Notes under the pieces: model-generated
Database searches by the model: none
The model's input: the letters and a program-made list of their open reading frames with translations, nothing else
What the model was told of the DNA's origin: nothing
Shown: in pieces, positions 6,769 through 16,432 of the stretch
How the letters are laid out: every line of letters begins with the position of its first letter
Numbering within the stretch: the stretch's first letter is position 1
Assembly: GCF_900110855.1 (NCBI RefSeq)
Contig: NZ_FOFA01000007.1
Coordinates: 1-64,000 of the forward strand
Origin: Microlunatus flavus
Lineage (GTDB): Bacteria; Actinomycetota; Actinomycetes; Propionibacteriales; Propionibacteriaceae
Length of the DNA stretch: 64,000 nucleotides
Reading direction: 5' to 3'
Position numbers and translations under genes: made by a program

Positions 6769-9291
6769 GTGCGTCACGTCCCCCGCTGGCTCGTCTTCGC
6801 GCTGGTGGTGGTCGTGCTGGTGGCCGGTGGGCTGCTCAGCCTCGGGACCGCGTCGGTGCGCCGCCCGCTCCCGCAGCTCGAGGGCGAGGCGACGCTGCCC
6901 GGCCTCAACGGTCGCGCGACGGTGCTGCGCGAGGACCACGGCGTCCCCCAGGTCTACGCCGACCAGCCGGAGGACCTCTTCGAGGCGCAGGGCTACGTCG
7001 CCGCGTCCGACCGCTTCTTCGAGATGGACGTGCGCCGCCACGCGGCCGAGGGACGCCTCGCCGAGCTCTTCGGCCCCTCGCAGGTCGCCACCGACACCTT
7101 CGTGCGCACCGTCGGGTTCCAGCGGACCGCCGAGGCCGAGCTGGCGGTGCAGTCCCCCTCGACCCGGCGCTACCTGGACGCGTACGCCTCGGGGGTCAAC
7201 GCCTACCTCCGCGGCCGCTCGCCCGGCCAGGTCTCGCTGGAGTACAGCCTGCTCGCGCTCGACGGGGTCGACCAGGCGCCGGAGGAGTGGACGGCGGTCG
7301 ACTCGCTCGCGGTCTTCAAGACCTTCGGCTGGCTGCTCAGCTCCAACCTCGACGACGAGGTCGAGCGGGCGCTCGACGTCGCCGCGGTGGGGGAGGACCT
7401 CGCGGCCGACCTGACCCCGGCCCACCCCCTCGACGGGCACGAGCCGATCGTCGACCAGGGCACGGTCGTCGGCAAGGCCTTCCGCCCCGACGGCGACCAG
7501 GCGGCCTCCGCCCCGGGCGGGCCGGCGGGCCGGCTCCCGGTGGCCGCCCGCGACGCGGTCGCGGACGCCGGGCGGGCCGGCGCGACGCTCACCGCGCTCT
7601 TCGGGACGCGCGAGGGCATCGGCTCGAACTCGTGGGTCGTCAGCGGCGCCCGGACCGCGAACGGCGCGCCGATGCTGTCGAACGACCCGCACCTGGCAAC
7701 CTCCATCCCGTCGCCGCTGGCCCAGGTGGGCCTGCACTGCACGACGGTGTCCGCCGCCTGCCCCTTCGACGTCACCGGCTACTCGATCACCGGGGTCCCC
7801 GGCGTGGTCATCGGACGCAACGCCTCCGCGGGCTGGGGGCTGACGACCAGCTACGCCGACGTGCAGGACCTCTACCTGGAGGACGTCGCCGGCGACCGGG
7901 TGCGCGTCGGCACGCGGGAGGAGCCGCTCTCGGTCCGGACCGAGGAGCTGAAGGTCGCGGGGGAGGACCCGCGCACCATCACGATCCGGTCCACGCGTCA
8001 CGGCCCGCTGCTCTCCGACGCCAACCCGGACACGGCCACCACGGGGCGGCTCGCGGGCACCCCCGACAAGCCGTACGCGGTCGCCCTCGCGTGGACCGGG
8101 TCGATCCCGGGCCGGTCGATGGACGCGATCCTGGCGATCGACACGGCCACCGACTGGAACCAGTTCCGCTCGGCGGCCGCGCTGCTCGGCACGCCCTCGC
8201 AGAACATCGTCTACGCCGACGTCCACGGAACCATCGGCTACCAGCTCGCCGGGCAGGTCCCGCGGCGCGCTCGGGGCGACGGCCGCAGCCCGCTCCCCGG
8301 CTGGGACACCGGCGCCAACTGGAAGGGGCTCGTCCCCTTCGCCGAGCTGCCGTACGTGAGGAACCCCGCGAGCGGCGTGGTCGTCGCGGCCAACAACCAG
8401 GTGATCGGCGACCAGTACCCGTACGTGATCGGCTCGGCCTACTCCTACGGCTGGCGCAGCCAGGAGCTCAACGACCGGCTCCGCGACGTCCGCGGCCTGA
8501 CGCCCGACCAGGGGGAGCAGCTCTTCTACGACGACCGCTCGCTCTTCGCCGCGACGCTGGTGCCCGAGCTGCTCAAGATCAAGGTCGCCGACGGGTTCGT
8601 CCGCGAGGGGCAGCAGACGCTCGTGGGCTGGGACTACCGCATGGCGCCGGACTCGGCCGCGGCCGCGTACTTCGCGGTGGTCGTCCACGACCTGCGCAAG
8701 CTCGTCCTGTCCGGCCGGCTCCCGCCGGAGCGGTGGCCGGACGAGGACCAGTGGTCCGCGATGCTCGACCGGCTGCTGCTCGAGCCGGACGACGCGTGGT
8801 GGGACGACCCGCGGACGCCCCGGGTCGAGCACCGCGACGACGTGCTGCTCGCCGGCCTCACCCTCGCCCGCAAGGAGGCGACGTCGCTGATGTCGCGCGA
8901 CCCTGCCGACTGGGCGTGGGGCCGCATCCACCGCGTACGGCTGCGCAGCACGACCTTCGGCACCAGCGGGATCGCCCCGCTCGAGGCCCTGTTCAACCGC
9001 GAGGACGACGCCGCGGGCGGAGGCGGGACGACCGTGAAGGCGCTCGGCGGCGAGGCCGGCTCCGGCTACGGCGTGACGCTCGGCTCGGCGATGCGGATGC
9101 TCGTCGACCTCGGCGACGCCGACGGCGGGCGCTGGGTCAACCAGAGCGGCGCGTCCGGGCACCCCTTCGGTCCCTACTACGAGGACCAGGCCCAGCTGTG
9201 GCTCTCGGACCGCACCTGGCCGATGGTCACGACCCGCAACGCCGTCGCGGCCAGGACGCGGCACACGCTGGTCCTGAAGCCGGACGGGTAG
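6769..9291 (+). CDS. Penicillin acylase family (S45) N-terminal nucleophile hydrolase
   Basis: An 840-aa secreted or membrane-anchored amidase precursor. One N-terminal hydrophobic segment (LVFALVVVVLVAGGLLSLG) serves as signal or anchor. The precursor should self-cleave before Ser286 in the GSNSWVVSG motif to give alpha and beta chains, the Ser becoming the N-terminal nucleophile. Family segments NDPHL, TSYADVQDLYLE and the late NREDDAAGGGGTTVKA region are present. Substrates in this family include beta-lactams, acyl-homoserine lactones and other acyl amides, and the one here is unknown. The start GTG 6769 follows a leaderless-type -10. The gene stands alone between ruc and ileS. Confidence 0.85.
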   Translation: MRHVPRWLVFALVVVVLVAGGLLSLGTASVRRPLPQLEGEATLPGLNGRATVLREDHGVPQVYADQPEDLFEAQGYVAASDRFFEMDVRRHAAEGRLAELFGPSQVATDTFVRTVGFQRTAEAELAVQSPSTRRYLDAYASGVNAYLRGRSPGQVSLEYSLLALDGVDQAPEEWTAVDSLAVFKTFGWLLSSNLDDEVERALDVAAVGEDLAADLTPAHPLDGHEPIVDQGTVVGKAFRPDGDQAASAPGGPAGRLPVAARDAVADAGRAGATLTALFGTREGIGSNSWVVSGARTANGAPMLSNDPHLATSIPSPLAQVGLHCTTVSAACPFDVTGYSITGVPGVVIGRNASAGWGLTTSYADVQDLYLEDVAGDRVRVGTREEPLSVRTEELKVAGEDPRTITIRSTRHGPLLSDANPDTATTGRLAGTPDKPYAVALAWTGSIPGRSMDAILAIDTATDWNQFRSAAALLGTPSQNIVYADVHGTIGYQLAGQVPRRARGDGRSPLPGWDTGANWKGLVPFAELPYVRNPASGVVVAANNQVIGDQYPYVIGSAYSYGWRSQELNDRLRDVRGLTPDQGEQLFYDDRSLFAATLVPELLKIKVADGFVREGQQTLVGWDYRMAPDSAAAAYFAVVVHDLRKLVLSGRLPPERWPDEDQWSAMLDRLLLEPDDAWWDDPRTPRVEHRDDVLLAGLTLARKEATSLMSRDPADWAWGRIHRVRLRSTTFGTSGIAPLEALFNREDDAAGGGGTTVKALGGEAGSGYGVTLGSAMRMLVDLGDADGGRWVNQSGASGHPFGPYYEDQAQLWLSDRTWPMVTTRNAVAARTRHTLVLKPDG

Positions 9292-9351
9292 ACCGCGCGG
9301 GGTCGCGGCCGCAGGAGCAGGAACGGGCGTGCCGCAGCCACGCCGTCTGGC

Positions 9352-9357
9352 TACGAT
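9352..9357 (+). promoter_or_regulatory. ileS: -10 hexamer TACGAT of the ileS leader
   Basis: TACGAT is followed about 7 bases later by the first bases of the T-box leader, which places the transcription start near 9363-9366. Confidence 0.45.
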
Positions 9358-9359
9358 GG

Positions 9360-9577
9360 GTCCCATCAGGCGACGACCCGGCCATCACCGGTGAGCCTCC
9401 GGAAGAACGGGTGCGCAGCACCTCAGTAGACCCGGACGGGTGGGCCCGTGACAGCCCTCATGAGCGGGCGGTCGAGCGGGTGGGTCGCCAAGCGGGGTGG
9501 TACCGCGGTGTGCGTCCGGCCGGGCGCTCGTCGTCCTCGTGTCCCAGCGGCAGCGAGCACGACACGAGGACAGCGCG
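9360..9577 (+). promoter_or_regulatory. ileS: T-box riboswitch upstream of ileS (translational type)
   Basis: The conserved T-box sequence GGGTGGTACCGCGG is at 9495-9508. An isoleucine codon ATC at 9384-9386, inside GGCCATCACCGG and followed by GCCTCCGGAAGAAC, is the likely specifier. This layout is that of the actinobacterial ileS T-boxes with a short stem I. Downstream, 9533-9543 is an exact complement of 9561-9571, and the second arm holds the GAGGA ribosome site (9566-9570) ahead of ATG 9578. That helix would hide the ribosome site, so control is probably at translation. Uncharged tRNA-Ile would stabilise the antisequestrator and free the site. Confidence 0.88.
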
Positions 9578-12500
9578 ATGGTGTACCCCAAGCAGACGAC
9601 CGGCCTCCCCAGCGGCGGCCCTTCGGCCGATGACTCGGCGAGCCCGACGAGCTCGTCGACGGGCTCGGGCGTCGGCGTCCCGGCCAGCCCGGACTTCCCG
9701 CGCATCGAGGAGGGGGTCCTCGCGTTCTGGAAGGGCGACGACACCTTCCGCGCCTCGGTCGCGAAGAACCCGACCGGGACGAACGGGTCCAACGAGTTCG
9801 TCTTCTACGACGGCCCGCCCTTCGCCAACGGCCTGCCGCACTACGGCCACCTGCTGACCGGCTACGTCAAGGACATCGTCCCGCGCTACCAGACCATGCG
9901 CGGGCGTCACGTGGAGCGCCGCTTCGGCTGGGACACCCACGGCCTGCCTGCCGAGCTCGAGGCGATGCGCCAGCTCGGGCTCAAGACCAAGGCCGACATC
10001 GAGGCCCTCGGCGTCGAGAAGTTCAACGCCGCCTGCCGCGAGTCCGTGCTCCGCTACACCGACGAGTGGCAGGACTACGTCACCCGCCAGGCGCGCTGGG
10101 TCGACTTCGACAACGACTACAAGACCCTCGAGCCCGACTACATGGAGTCGGTGCTGTGGGCGTTCAAGACGCTCTACGACAAGGGCCTGGTCTACGAGGG
10201 CTGGCGCGTCCTGCCCTACTGCTGGAACGACGAGACGCCGCTGTCCAGCCACGAGCTGCGCATGGACGACGACGTCTACCAGGTGCGCAACGACCCGGCC
10301 GTGACCGTCGGCTTCCGGCTCGAGACCGGTGAGCTCGCGCTGATCTGGACGACGACGCCGTGGACCCTGCCGAGCAACCTGGCGATCATGGTCTCGCCGG
10401 AGATCGACTACGTGGTCGTCGAGAGCGACTTCACCGGCACCACCGAGCGCTACGTCATCGGCGAGGCGCGCGTGGCCGCGTACGCCCGCGAGCTCTTCGG
10501 CGACGCCGCCAAGGAGAAGGACTTCGACTGGCGCAGCCGGGTCGTCGAGCGCCTCACCGGTGCCGACCTGGTCGGGCGCTCCTACACGCCGCCGTTCACC
10601 TACTACGCCGGCCAGCCGCGGGCGCACCGCGTCGTCGTCGCCGACTTCGTCACCACCGACGAGGGCACCGGGCTGGTGCACAGCGCCGGCGCGTTCGGCG
10701 AGGAGGACAAGGAGGTCACCGACCGGGAGGGCATCGAGGCCGTCATGCCCGTCGGGCCGGACGGGAAGTTCACCTGGCCGGTGCAGGAGTACGCCGGGAT
10801 GCTCGTCTTCGACGCGAACCCGCACATCATCGACGACCTCAAGGCCGTCACCCGCGGCGGTGCGGCGGGCTCGGTCTCCGAGGGCACGGTGCTGTTGCGC
10901 CAGGAGTCGTACGCGCACTCCTACCCGCACTGCTGGCGCTGCCGCAACCCGCTGATCTACAAGGCCGTGTCGAGCTGGTTCGTCGAGGTCACCAAGATCA
11001 AGCACCGCATGGGCGAGCTCAACGACCAGATCACCTGGGTGCCCGAGCACGTCAAGGACGGGCAGTTCGGCAAGTGGCTGGCCGGTGCGCGCGACTGGTC
11101 GATCAGCCGCAACCGCTACTGGGGCACGCCGATCCCGATCTGGGTGTCCGACGACCCGGAGCACCCGCGCACCGACGTCTACGGCTCGATCGCCCAGCTC
11201 GAGGCCGACTTCGGCGTGGAGGTCACCGACCTGCACCGCCCCTTCATCGACGAGCTGACCCGGCCCAACCCCGACGACCCGACCGGGCGCTCGACGATGC
11301 GCCGCATCGGCGACGTCTTCGACGTGTGGTTCGACTCGGGCTCGATGCCCTACGCCCAGGTCCACCACCCGTTCGAGAACGCAGACTGGTTCGAGCACCA
11401 CTACCCGGGCGACTTCATCGTCGAGTACATCGGGCAGACGCGCGGCTGGTTCTACACGATGCACGTGCTGGCCACGGCGCTGTTCGACCGGCCGGCGTTC
11501 TCCAGCTGCATCAGCCACGGCATCGTGCTGGGCAGCGACGGCGCCAAGATGAGCAAGTCGCTGCGCAACTACCCCGACGTGTCCGAGGTCTTCGACCGCG
11601 ACGGGGCCGACGCGATGCGCTGGTTCCTCATGTCGAGCCCGATCCTGCGCGGCGGCAACCTGGTCGTCACCGAGCAGGGGATCCGCGAGGGCGTGCGCCA
11701 GACGCTCATCCCGCTGTGGAACGCGTACTACTTCTTCACCCTGTACGCCAACGCCGCGAACGGTGGCGCGGGCTACGAGGCGAAGGTCTCGCGCGACTCC
11801 GAGCACGTCCTCGACCGCTACGTGCTGGGCAAGCTCGACGAGCTGGTCGCGACGCTCGGGCAGCGGCTCGACGCGCTCGACGTCGCGGCGGCCTGCGACG
11901 CGGTGCGCGCGTTCCTGGAGGTGCTGAGCAACTGGTACATCCGGCGCTCGCGCGACCGCTTCTGGGACGGCGACTCCGACGCCTCGCACGCGGCGTTCGA
12001 CACCCTGTACACCGTGCTCGAGACGGTGACGCGCGCCGCGGCCCCGCTGCTGCCGCTGGTCACCGAGGAGGTGTGGCGCGGGCTGACGGGCGGACGTTCC
12101 GTGCACCTGGAGGACTGGCCCGCGCTCCCCGACCCCGCCGAGGGCGCGGCCGACCTGACCGCGGCCATGGACCGCGTCCGCGAGGTCTGCTCCACCGGCT
12201 CGGCCCTGCGCAAGGCCGAGGGGCTGCGCGTACGGCTGCCCCTGTCGCGCCTGACGGTGGTCACCGAGGAGCCGGCGGCCCTCGCACCGTTCGTCGACCT
12301 CGTGCGCGACGAGCTCAACGTCCGCGCGGTCGACCTGGTCGCGGCCGACGACGAGGCCGCGGGCTCCTTCGGCGTCCGCCAGGTCCTGCAGGTCCTGGCG
12401 CGGGCCGCCGGCCCCCGGCTGGGCCGTGACGTGCAGACCGCGATCAAGGGCAGCAAGAGCGGCGACTGGTCGGTCGACGCCGACGGCGCGGTGACCGCGG

Positions 12501-12898
12501 GCGGCATCGCCCTGCAGGCGGGGGAGTACACCCTGGTCACGCAGGTCGCCGAGACCGGCGGCGACGACCACCGCGCGGTCTCGATGCTGCCGGGCGGCGG
12601 GTTCGTGGTGCTCGACACCGCGGTCACGCCGGAGCTGGCGGCCGAGGGCCTCGCCCGCGACGTCGTCCGCGCCGTGCAGCAGGCGCGCCGCGACGCCGGC
12701 CTCGACGTGAGCGACCGCATCACGCTCACGCTCGGCGGCGACGACGCGGTCCGCGCCGCGCTCGAGCAGCACCGCGACCTCGTCGCGCGCGAGGTGCTCG
12801 CGGCCTCGGTCGAGGTCGGGGGACCGCTCGGTGCGGGCGCCACCACGGCGGCTGTCGGGGACGCCCAGCAGGTCGGGCTGGCGCTGGCGAAGGCCTGA
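9578..12898 (+). CDS. ileS: Isoleucine--tRNA ligase
   Basis: A 1106-aa class Ia synthetase of the longer, eukaryote-like type that is common in actinomycetes. The HIGH motif appears as HYGH near residues 88-91 within [16 protein letters not shown], and KMSKS is exact at 657-661. The CP1 editing domain is present ([14 protein letters not shown] region) and a zinc-type CWRCRNP pair lies in the middle. The first 35 residues are a Ser/Gly/Pro-rich extension. ATG 9578 follows the sequestered GAGGA site, which fixes the start. Expression is expected to respond to tRNA-Ile charging through the T-box leader. Confidence 0.96.
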   Translation: MVYPKQTTGLPSGGPSADDSASPTSSSTGSGVGVPASPDFPRIEEGVLAFWKGDDTFRASVAKNPTGTNGSNEFVFYDGPPFANGLPHYGHLLTGYVKDIVPRYQTMRGRHVERRFGWDTHGLPAELEAMRQLGLKTKADIEALGVEKFNAACRESVLRYTDEWQDYVTRQARWVDFDNDYKTLEPDYMESVLWAFKTLYDKGLVYEGWRVLPYCWNDETPLSSHELRMDDDVYQVRNDPAVTVGFRLETGELALIWTTTPWTLPSNLAIMVSPEIDYVVVESDFTGTTERYVIGEARVAAYARELFGDAAKEKDFDWRSRVVERLTGADLVGRSYTPPFTYYAGQPRAHRVVVADFVTTDEGTGLVHSAGAFGEEDKEVTDREGIEAVMPVGPDGKFTWPVQEYAGMLVFDANPHIIDDLKAVTRGGAAGSVSEGTVLLRQESYAHSYPHCWRCRNPLIYKAVSSWFVEVTKIKHRMGELNDQITWVPEHVKDGQFGKWLAGARDWSISRNRYWGTPIPIWVSDDPEHPRTDVYGSIAQLEADFGVEVTDLHRPFIDELTRPNPDDPTGRSTMRRIGDVFDVWFDSGSMPYAQVHHPFENADWFEHHYPGDFIVEYIGQTRGWFYTMHVLATALFDRPAFSSCISHGIVLGSDGAKMSKSLRNYPDVSEVFDRDGADAMRWFLMSSPILRGGNLVVTEQGIREGVRQTLIPLWNAYYFFTLYANAANGGAGYEAKVSRDSEHVLDRYVLGKLDELVATLGQRLDALDVAAACDAVRAFLEVLSNWYIRRSRDRFWDGDSDASHAAFDTLYTVLETVTRAAAPLLPLVTEEVWRGLTGGRSVHLEDWPALPDPAEGAADLTAAMDRVREVCSTGSALRKAEGLRVRLPLSRLTVVTEEPAALAPFVDLVRDELNVRAVDLVAADDEAAGSFGVRQVLQVLARAAGPRLGRDVQTAIKGSKSGDWSVDADGAVTAGGIALQAGEYTLVTQVAETGGDDHRAVSMLPGGGFVVLDTAVTPELAAEGLARDVVRAVQQARRDAGLDVSDRITLTLGGDDAVRAALEQHRDLVAREVLAASVEVGGPLGAGATTAAVGDAQQVGLALAKA

Positions 12899-12916
12899 GC
12901 CGCGGCGCGGCGGAAA

Positions 12917-12957
12917 CGGGTGGGTTCCTGCACCGTGACGGTGCAGGAACCCACCCG
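12917..12957 (+). terminator. Perfect 20-bp hairpin after ileS
   Basis: Arms 12917-12936 and 12938-12957 (CGGGTGGGTTCCTGCACCGT and its exact complement) form a near-continuous stem with a minimal loop. It starts 19 bases after the ileS stop. There is no T-run. Confidence 0.75.
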
Positions 12958-13076
12958 GTGACCAGGAGGGCGGGGCTGAGGACGCGCCAAGACCTGGCCG
13001 TGGAGGCGGTCGGGGCTGATTGCCATGCGTCGCGGGCGGGTAGGGAGCAGCAGGACCCACCGAGGAAGGCACCCGC

Positions 13077-13265
13077 ATGGCTGACATCAACCCGATCCAC
13101 CTGCAGAAGGCGCTCAAGGGCGCGAGCTACCCCGCGAGCAAGGACGACCTCATCGCCACGGCGAAGGACAACGGCGCGGACGACGAGGTCATGTCGTTCC
13201 TGAACGACCTCCCCGACCGCGAGTTCGGCGGGCCGAACGGCGTCACCAAGGAGATCAGCTCCTAA
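13077..13265 (+). CDS. DUF2795 domain protein, 62 aa
   Basis: A small acidic protein (MADINPIHLQKALKGASYPASK...) that is a full match in length and pattern to the actinobacterial DUF2795 family: a helix with LQKALKG, a YPASKDDLI segment, then DDEVMSFLNDLPDREFGG. The function is unknown, and members are often stress-associated. GAGGAAGG about 9 bases upstream gives a good ribosome site. A 15-bp hairpin follows directly, so it forms a single-gene unit. Confidence 0.85.
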   Translation: MADINPIHLQKALKGASYPASKDDLIATAKDNGADDEVMSFLNDLPDREFGGPNGVTKEISS

Positions 13266-13277
13266 CGAGTTCCACCC

Positions 13278-13313
13278 ACCGCCGCACCGCCCGAGCTGGC
13301 GGTGCGGCGGTGC
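13278..13313 (+). terminator. Perfect 15-bp hairpin after the DUF2795 gene
   Basis: CACCGCCGCACCGCC (13278-13292) pairs with 13299-13313 across a 6-base loop, 12 bases after the stop codon. Confidence 0.75.
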
Positions 13314-13355
13314 CGGTCTGACAAGGGACCGCCCGACATCGACGGAAGGAGCGGC

Positions 13356-14543
13356 ATGCGCGCCGTCACCTGGCAGGGCAAGCGGAACGTCTCGGTCGAG
13401 GAGGTGCCCGACCCCACGATCGAGCAGCCCACCGACGCCATCATCAAGATCACCAGCACCAACATCTGCGGGTCCGACCTGCACCTCTACGAGACCCTCG
13501 GCCCGCTGATGGACCGCGGCGACGTCCTCGGCCACGAGCCGATGGGCATCGTCGAGGCCGTCGGCAGCGAGGTCGGCGACCTCAAGGTCGGCGACCGGGT
13601 CGTCATCCCCTTCCAGATCTCCTGCGGGCACTGCTGGATGTGCACCCGGGGGCTCTACACGCAGTGCGAGACCACCCAGGTCCGCGACCAGGGCAGCGGC
13701 GCCGCGCTCTTCGGCTACTCGAAGCTCTACGGCCAGGTGCCGGGCGGCCAGGCGGAGTACCTGCGGGTCCCGCAGGCGCAGTTCACCCACATCAAGGTCC
13801 CGCACGGCCCGTCGGACGACCGCTTCGTCTACCTCTCCGACGTGCTGCCGACCGCGTGGCAGGCCGTGACGTACGCGGAGGCGCCGCCGGAGGGCTCGCT
13901 GCTGGTCCTCGGCCTCGGCCCGATCGGCGACATGGCGTGCCGCATCGCGCTGCACAACGACCCGGGCCGCACGGTCATCGGCGTCGACCTCGTGCCCGAG
14001 CGGCTCGAGCGGGCCCGCGCGCGCGGCGTCACCGTCATCGACCTGAACGAGGTCGGCGACAACCTGCTCGAGGCCGTGCAGGCCCTGACCGACGGTCGCG
14101 GAGCGGACGCGGTGATCGACGCCGTCGGCCTCGACGCCCACGGCTCGCCCAAGGCGAAGGTCGTGCAGACGGTGGCCGGGCTGCTGCCCGACGCCGTGTC
14201 CGAGCCGCTGCTCAAGACCTCCGGGGTCGACAAGCTCGCCGCCTTCTACTCCGCGATCGAGCTCGTCCGCCGCGGCGGCACGATCTCGCTGAGCGGCGTC
14301 TACGGCGGCGCGGCCGACCCGCTGCCGATGCTCACGCTGTTCGACAAGCAGATCCAGCTGCGGATGGGCCAGGCGAACGTCAAGCGCTGGGTGCCCGACA
14401 TCCTGCCGCTGCTGACCGACGACGACCCGCTGGGCGTCGACACCTTCGCGACGCACCACCTGTCGCTGGAGGAGGCCCCGCACGCCTACGACATCTTCCA
14501 GGAGAAGAAGGACGGCGCCGTCAAGATCGTGCTGAACCCGTGA
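13356..14543 (+). CDS. Zinc-dependent alcohol dehydrogenase (MDR, formaldehyde-dehydrogenase-like)
   Basis: A 395-aa medium-chain dehydrogenase. Catalytic zinc ligands are suggested by Cys38 (NICGSDLH) and His60-Glu61 (GHEPMG). The four-cysteine structural zinc loop is intact at Cys90, Cys93, Cys96 and Cys104. The nucleotide-binding loop GLGPIGD and an acidic VDLVPERLE end of strand 2 suggest NAD preference. The long C-terminal half resembles the glutathione-independent formaldehyde dehydrogenase-like group. ATG 13356 has an AAGGAG site. The next gene starts inside its stop codon (GTGA), so they are translationally coupled. Confidence 0.85.
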   Translation: MRAVTWQGKRNVSVEEVPDPTIEQPTDAIIKITSTNICGSDLHLYETLGPLMDRGDVLGHEPMGIVEAVGSEVGDLKVGDRVVIPFQISCGHCWMCTRGLYTQCETTQVRDQGSGAALFGYSKLYGQVPGGQAEYLRVPQAQFTHIKVPHGPSDDRFVYLSDVLPTAWQAVTYAEAPPEGSLLVLGLGPIGDMACRIALHNDPGRTVIGVDLVPERLERARARGVTVIDLNEVGDNLLEAVQALTDGRGADAVIDAVGLDAHGSPKAKVVQTVAGLLPDAVSEPLLKTSGVDKLAAFYSAIELVRRGGTISLSGVYGGAADPLPMLTLFDKQIQLRMGQANVKRWVPDILPLLTDDDPLGVDTFATHHLSLEEAPHAYDIFQEKKDGAVKIVLNP

Positions 14544-15457
14544 GCCGCACCCGCACCCTCACGGCGGCCACGCCGCTCACGCGGCTGCTCGACACGGTGG
14601 TCGGCGCGATCGAGCACGCCGAGGTCCTCGACAAGGTCTCGGCGCCGATCGCGGCACTGGAGCAGAAGCTCGGGGAGACGCTGCCCTGGTGGAAGAACCT
14701 CGCCAGCGGGACGTTCCTCGGCCACCCCCTGCACCCGCTGCTGGTGACCGTGCCGATCGGCTCGTGGACGGCCGCCGCGGCCTTCGACCTCGTCGGTGAC
14801 CGCAAGGGGGCCAAGCGGCTCGTCGCCATGGGCATCCTGGGCGCGCTGCCGACGATGGCCACCGGCGGTTCCGACTGGGCCTACACCAACGGCGCCGAGC
14901 AGCGGGTCGGGCTCGTGCACGCCTCCGCCAACTCGCTCACGCTGACCGCGTACGGGCTCAGCTGGTGGGAGCGGCACCGCGGCAACCACGGCCGCGGCGT
15001 CGCCTGGTCGGTGCTGGGCGCGGCGACGATGGGCGTCGGCGGCTGGCTCGGCGGCCACATGTCGTACGCCCTGGGCGTCGGCGTGGACACGACCGCGTTC
15101 CAGCACACCGACGAGGAGTGGACGCCGGCGGCGACGTCGGCGGAGGTGCGCGAGGGCGAGCTGACCGCAGGCGACGCGAACGGCGTGCCCGTCGTCCTCA
15201 CCCGCACCCGCGGAGAGGTGGTCGCGCTGGCGGACCGCTGCACGCACCGCGGCGCACCGCTGCACGAGGGGCGGATCGAGGAGGGCTGCATCGTCTGCCC
15301 GTGGCACGACAGCGCGTTCGACCTCGACGGTGCCGTGGTCCGCGGTCCGGCGACCCGGCCGCAGCTCGCGTACGAGGTCGTCGAGCGCGACGGGCAGGTG
15401 CTCGTCCGCTTCAGCGACGAGGAGCGCAGCCTGCGCACCAACCCGGTCGGGGTCTGA
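14540..15457 (+). CDS. DUF2231 membrane domain fused to a Rieske [2Fe-2S] domain
   Basis: A 305-aa fusion. Residues about 50-175 form a DUF2231 membrane domain with four hydrophobic segments and the hallmark GHPLHPLLVTVPIGSW. The C-terminal part is a Rieske domain with Cys234-His236 (CTHRG) and Cys253-His256 (CPWHD), both pairs complete. Such proteins probably pass electrons near the membrane, but partners are not established. It starts with a GTG overlapping the stop of the alcohol dehydrogenase, which suggests a functional link, for example as an electron acceptor. That link is inference. Confidence 0.82.
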   Translation: MSRTRTLTAATPLTRLLDTVVGAIEHAEVLDKVSAPIAALEQKLGETLPWWKNLASGTFLGHPLHPLLVTVPIGSWTAAAAFDLVGDRKGAKRLVAMGILGALPTMATGGSDWAYTNGAEQRVGLVHASANSLTLTAYGLSWWERHRGNHGRGVAWSVLGAATMGVGGWLGGHMSYALGVGVDTTAFQHTDEEWTPAATSAEVREGELTAGDANGVPVVLTRTRGEVVALADRCTHRGAPLHEGRIEEGCIVCPWHDSAFDLDGAVVRGPATRPQLAYEVVERDGQVLVRFSDEERSLRTNPVGV

Positions 15458-15465
15458 CCGGTCCC

Positions 15466-15774
15466 GTGAGCGCCTCCGACCCGGACGTGGCCGATCCGCA
15501 CGACGCCGTCGTGCGCCGCCACGTCCGGGTCACCGGGCGCGTGCAGAACGTCACCTACCGCGACTCGACCCGCGAGCAGGCCGAGCGGCTCGGCGTCGTG
15601 GGCTGGGTGCGCAACTGTCCCGACGGTTCGGTCGAGGCCGAGCTCGAGGGTTCCGAGGCGGTGCTCGACGACCTGCTCCGCTGGATGCACGACGGGCCGC
15701 TGCTGGCCCGCGTCGACGCCGTCGAGGTCGAGGTCGTCCCGCCCGCCGGGGACGAACGGTTCCGGGTGCGCTGA
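15466..15774 (+). CDS. acyP: Acylphosphatase
   Basis: A 102-aa enzyme that hydrolyses acyl phosphates. The P-loop-like GRVQNVTYRDSTREQAERLG carries the catalytic Arg (family GRVQGVxFR; here Asn replaces the second Gly and Tyr the Phe). The substrate-positioning Asn is in GWVRNCPDGSVE. The family's usual length is about 90 residues, with a short N-terminal extension here. It begins with GTG 15466, eight bases after the Rieske-fusion stop, as the last gene of that unit. It converges on the 5-FTHF cyclo-ligase. Confidence 0.9.
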   Translation: MSASDPDVADPHDAVVRRHVRVTGRVQNVTYRDSTREQAERLGVVGWVRNCPDGSVEAELEGSEAVLDDLLRWMHDGPLLARVDAVEVEVVPPAGDERFRVR

Positions 15775-15784
15775 CTTCTCCCGC

Positions 15785-16432
15785 TCAGGCGTACGGGGGC
15801 TCGCACTCCAGGACCCCGTCCGGGGTGACGATGCGGTCGACCCGGTGGTCCCAGGGCTGGGCCGGGATGGCGTCCAGGACTTCGTCGCGGTTCAGCAGGA
15901 CGAGGACGGGCGAGGCCTGGCCCGCGTGGCGCAGCGCCCGGTCGTACCAGCCGCCGCCGCGTCCCAGCCGGTCGCCGCGACGGTTCGCGGCGAGGCCGGC
16001 GCACACGACGACCTCCGCCTCCGGCAGCTGGCGGGCCGGCAGGCGCACGCCGGTCGGCTCCAGCAGCCCGAGCGGTCCAGCCCGCAGCGCGTCCGGCCCC
16101 TCGTACGCGGCCCACGCCGGCTCGTCGAGACGACCTCCCGCCCCGTCCGTCAGCACCGGCAGGACCACCCGGACCCGGCGCGCAGCCAGCCAGCCCACCA
16201 GGCGCAGCGTGTCCGGCTCGTCGCCGGAGGAGAGGTACGCCGCGACCGTGTCGGGCCGCCGGGCGTCGAGGGCGTCGGCCAGCACCGCGAACCGCGCCTC
16301 GTCGTCCGCGTCCCGCTCGGCCGCGCCGCGGGCGGCCCGGCGCAGCAGCACGGCGGCCCGCAGCCGGCGCTTGGCCCCGGCGAGGGCGGCCTGGTCGGCC
16401 GCGTCCTGCCCGCCGTGGACGTCCCCGCTCAT
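15785..16432 (-). CDS. 5-formyltetrahydrofolate cyclo-ligase
   Basis: A 215-aa enzyme that converts 5-formyl-THF to 5,10-methenyl-THF with ATP. The strongest motif is RLGRGGGWYDRAL near the C-terminus, the family's ATP/substrate loop, preceded by VVVCAGLAANRRGDRLG. The N-terminal basic helix (AKRRLRAAVLLRR) is also typical. Its ATG overlaps the stop of the LacI gene (ATGA at 16429-16432), so it is coupled to that regulator. In mycobacteria the homologue (Rv0992c) lies next to the ruc homologue, whereas here they are 9 kb apart. Confidence 0.87.
   Translation of the reverse strand: MSGDVHGGQDAADQAALAGAKRRLRAAVLLRRAARGAAERDADDEARFAVLADALDARRPDTVAAYLSSGDEPDTLRLVGWLAARRVRVVLPVLTDGAGGRLDEPAWAAYEGPDALRAGPLGLLEPTGVRLPARQLPEAEVVVCAGLAANRRGDRLGRGGGWYDRALRHAGQASPVLVLLNRDEVLDAIPAQPWDHRVDRIVTPDGVLECEPPYA

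Noticed and set aside
9458-13117. A 1219-codon minus-strand ORF opposite ileS
   Set aside because: It is antisense to a clear isoleucyl-tRNA synthetase, rich in Gly/Arg/Val/Asp without motifs, as is usual for the mirror frame of a 73% GC gene.
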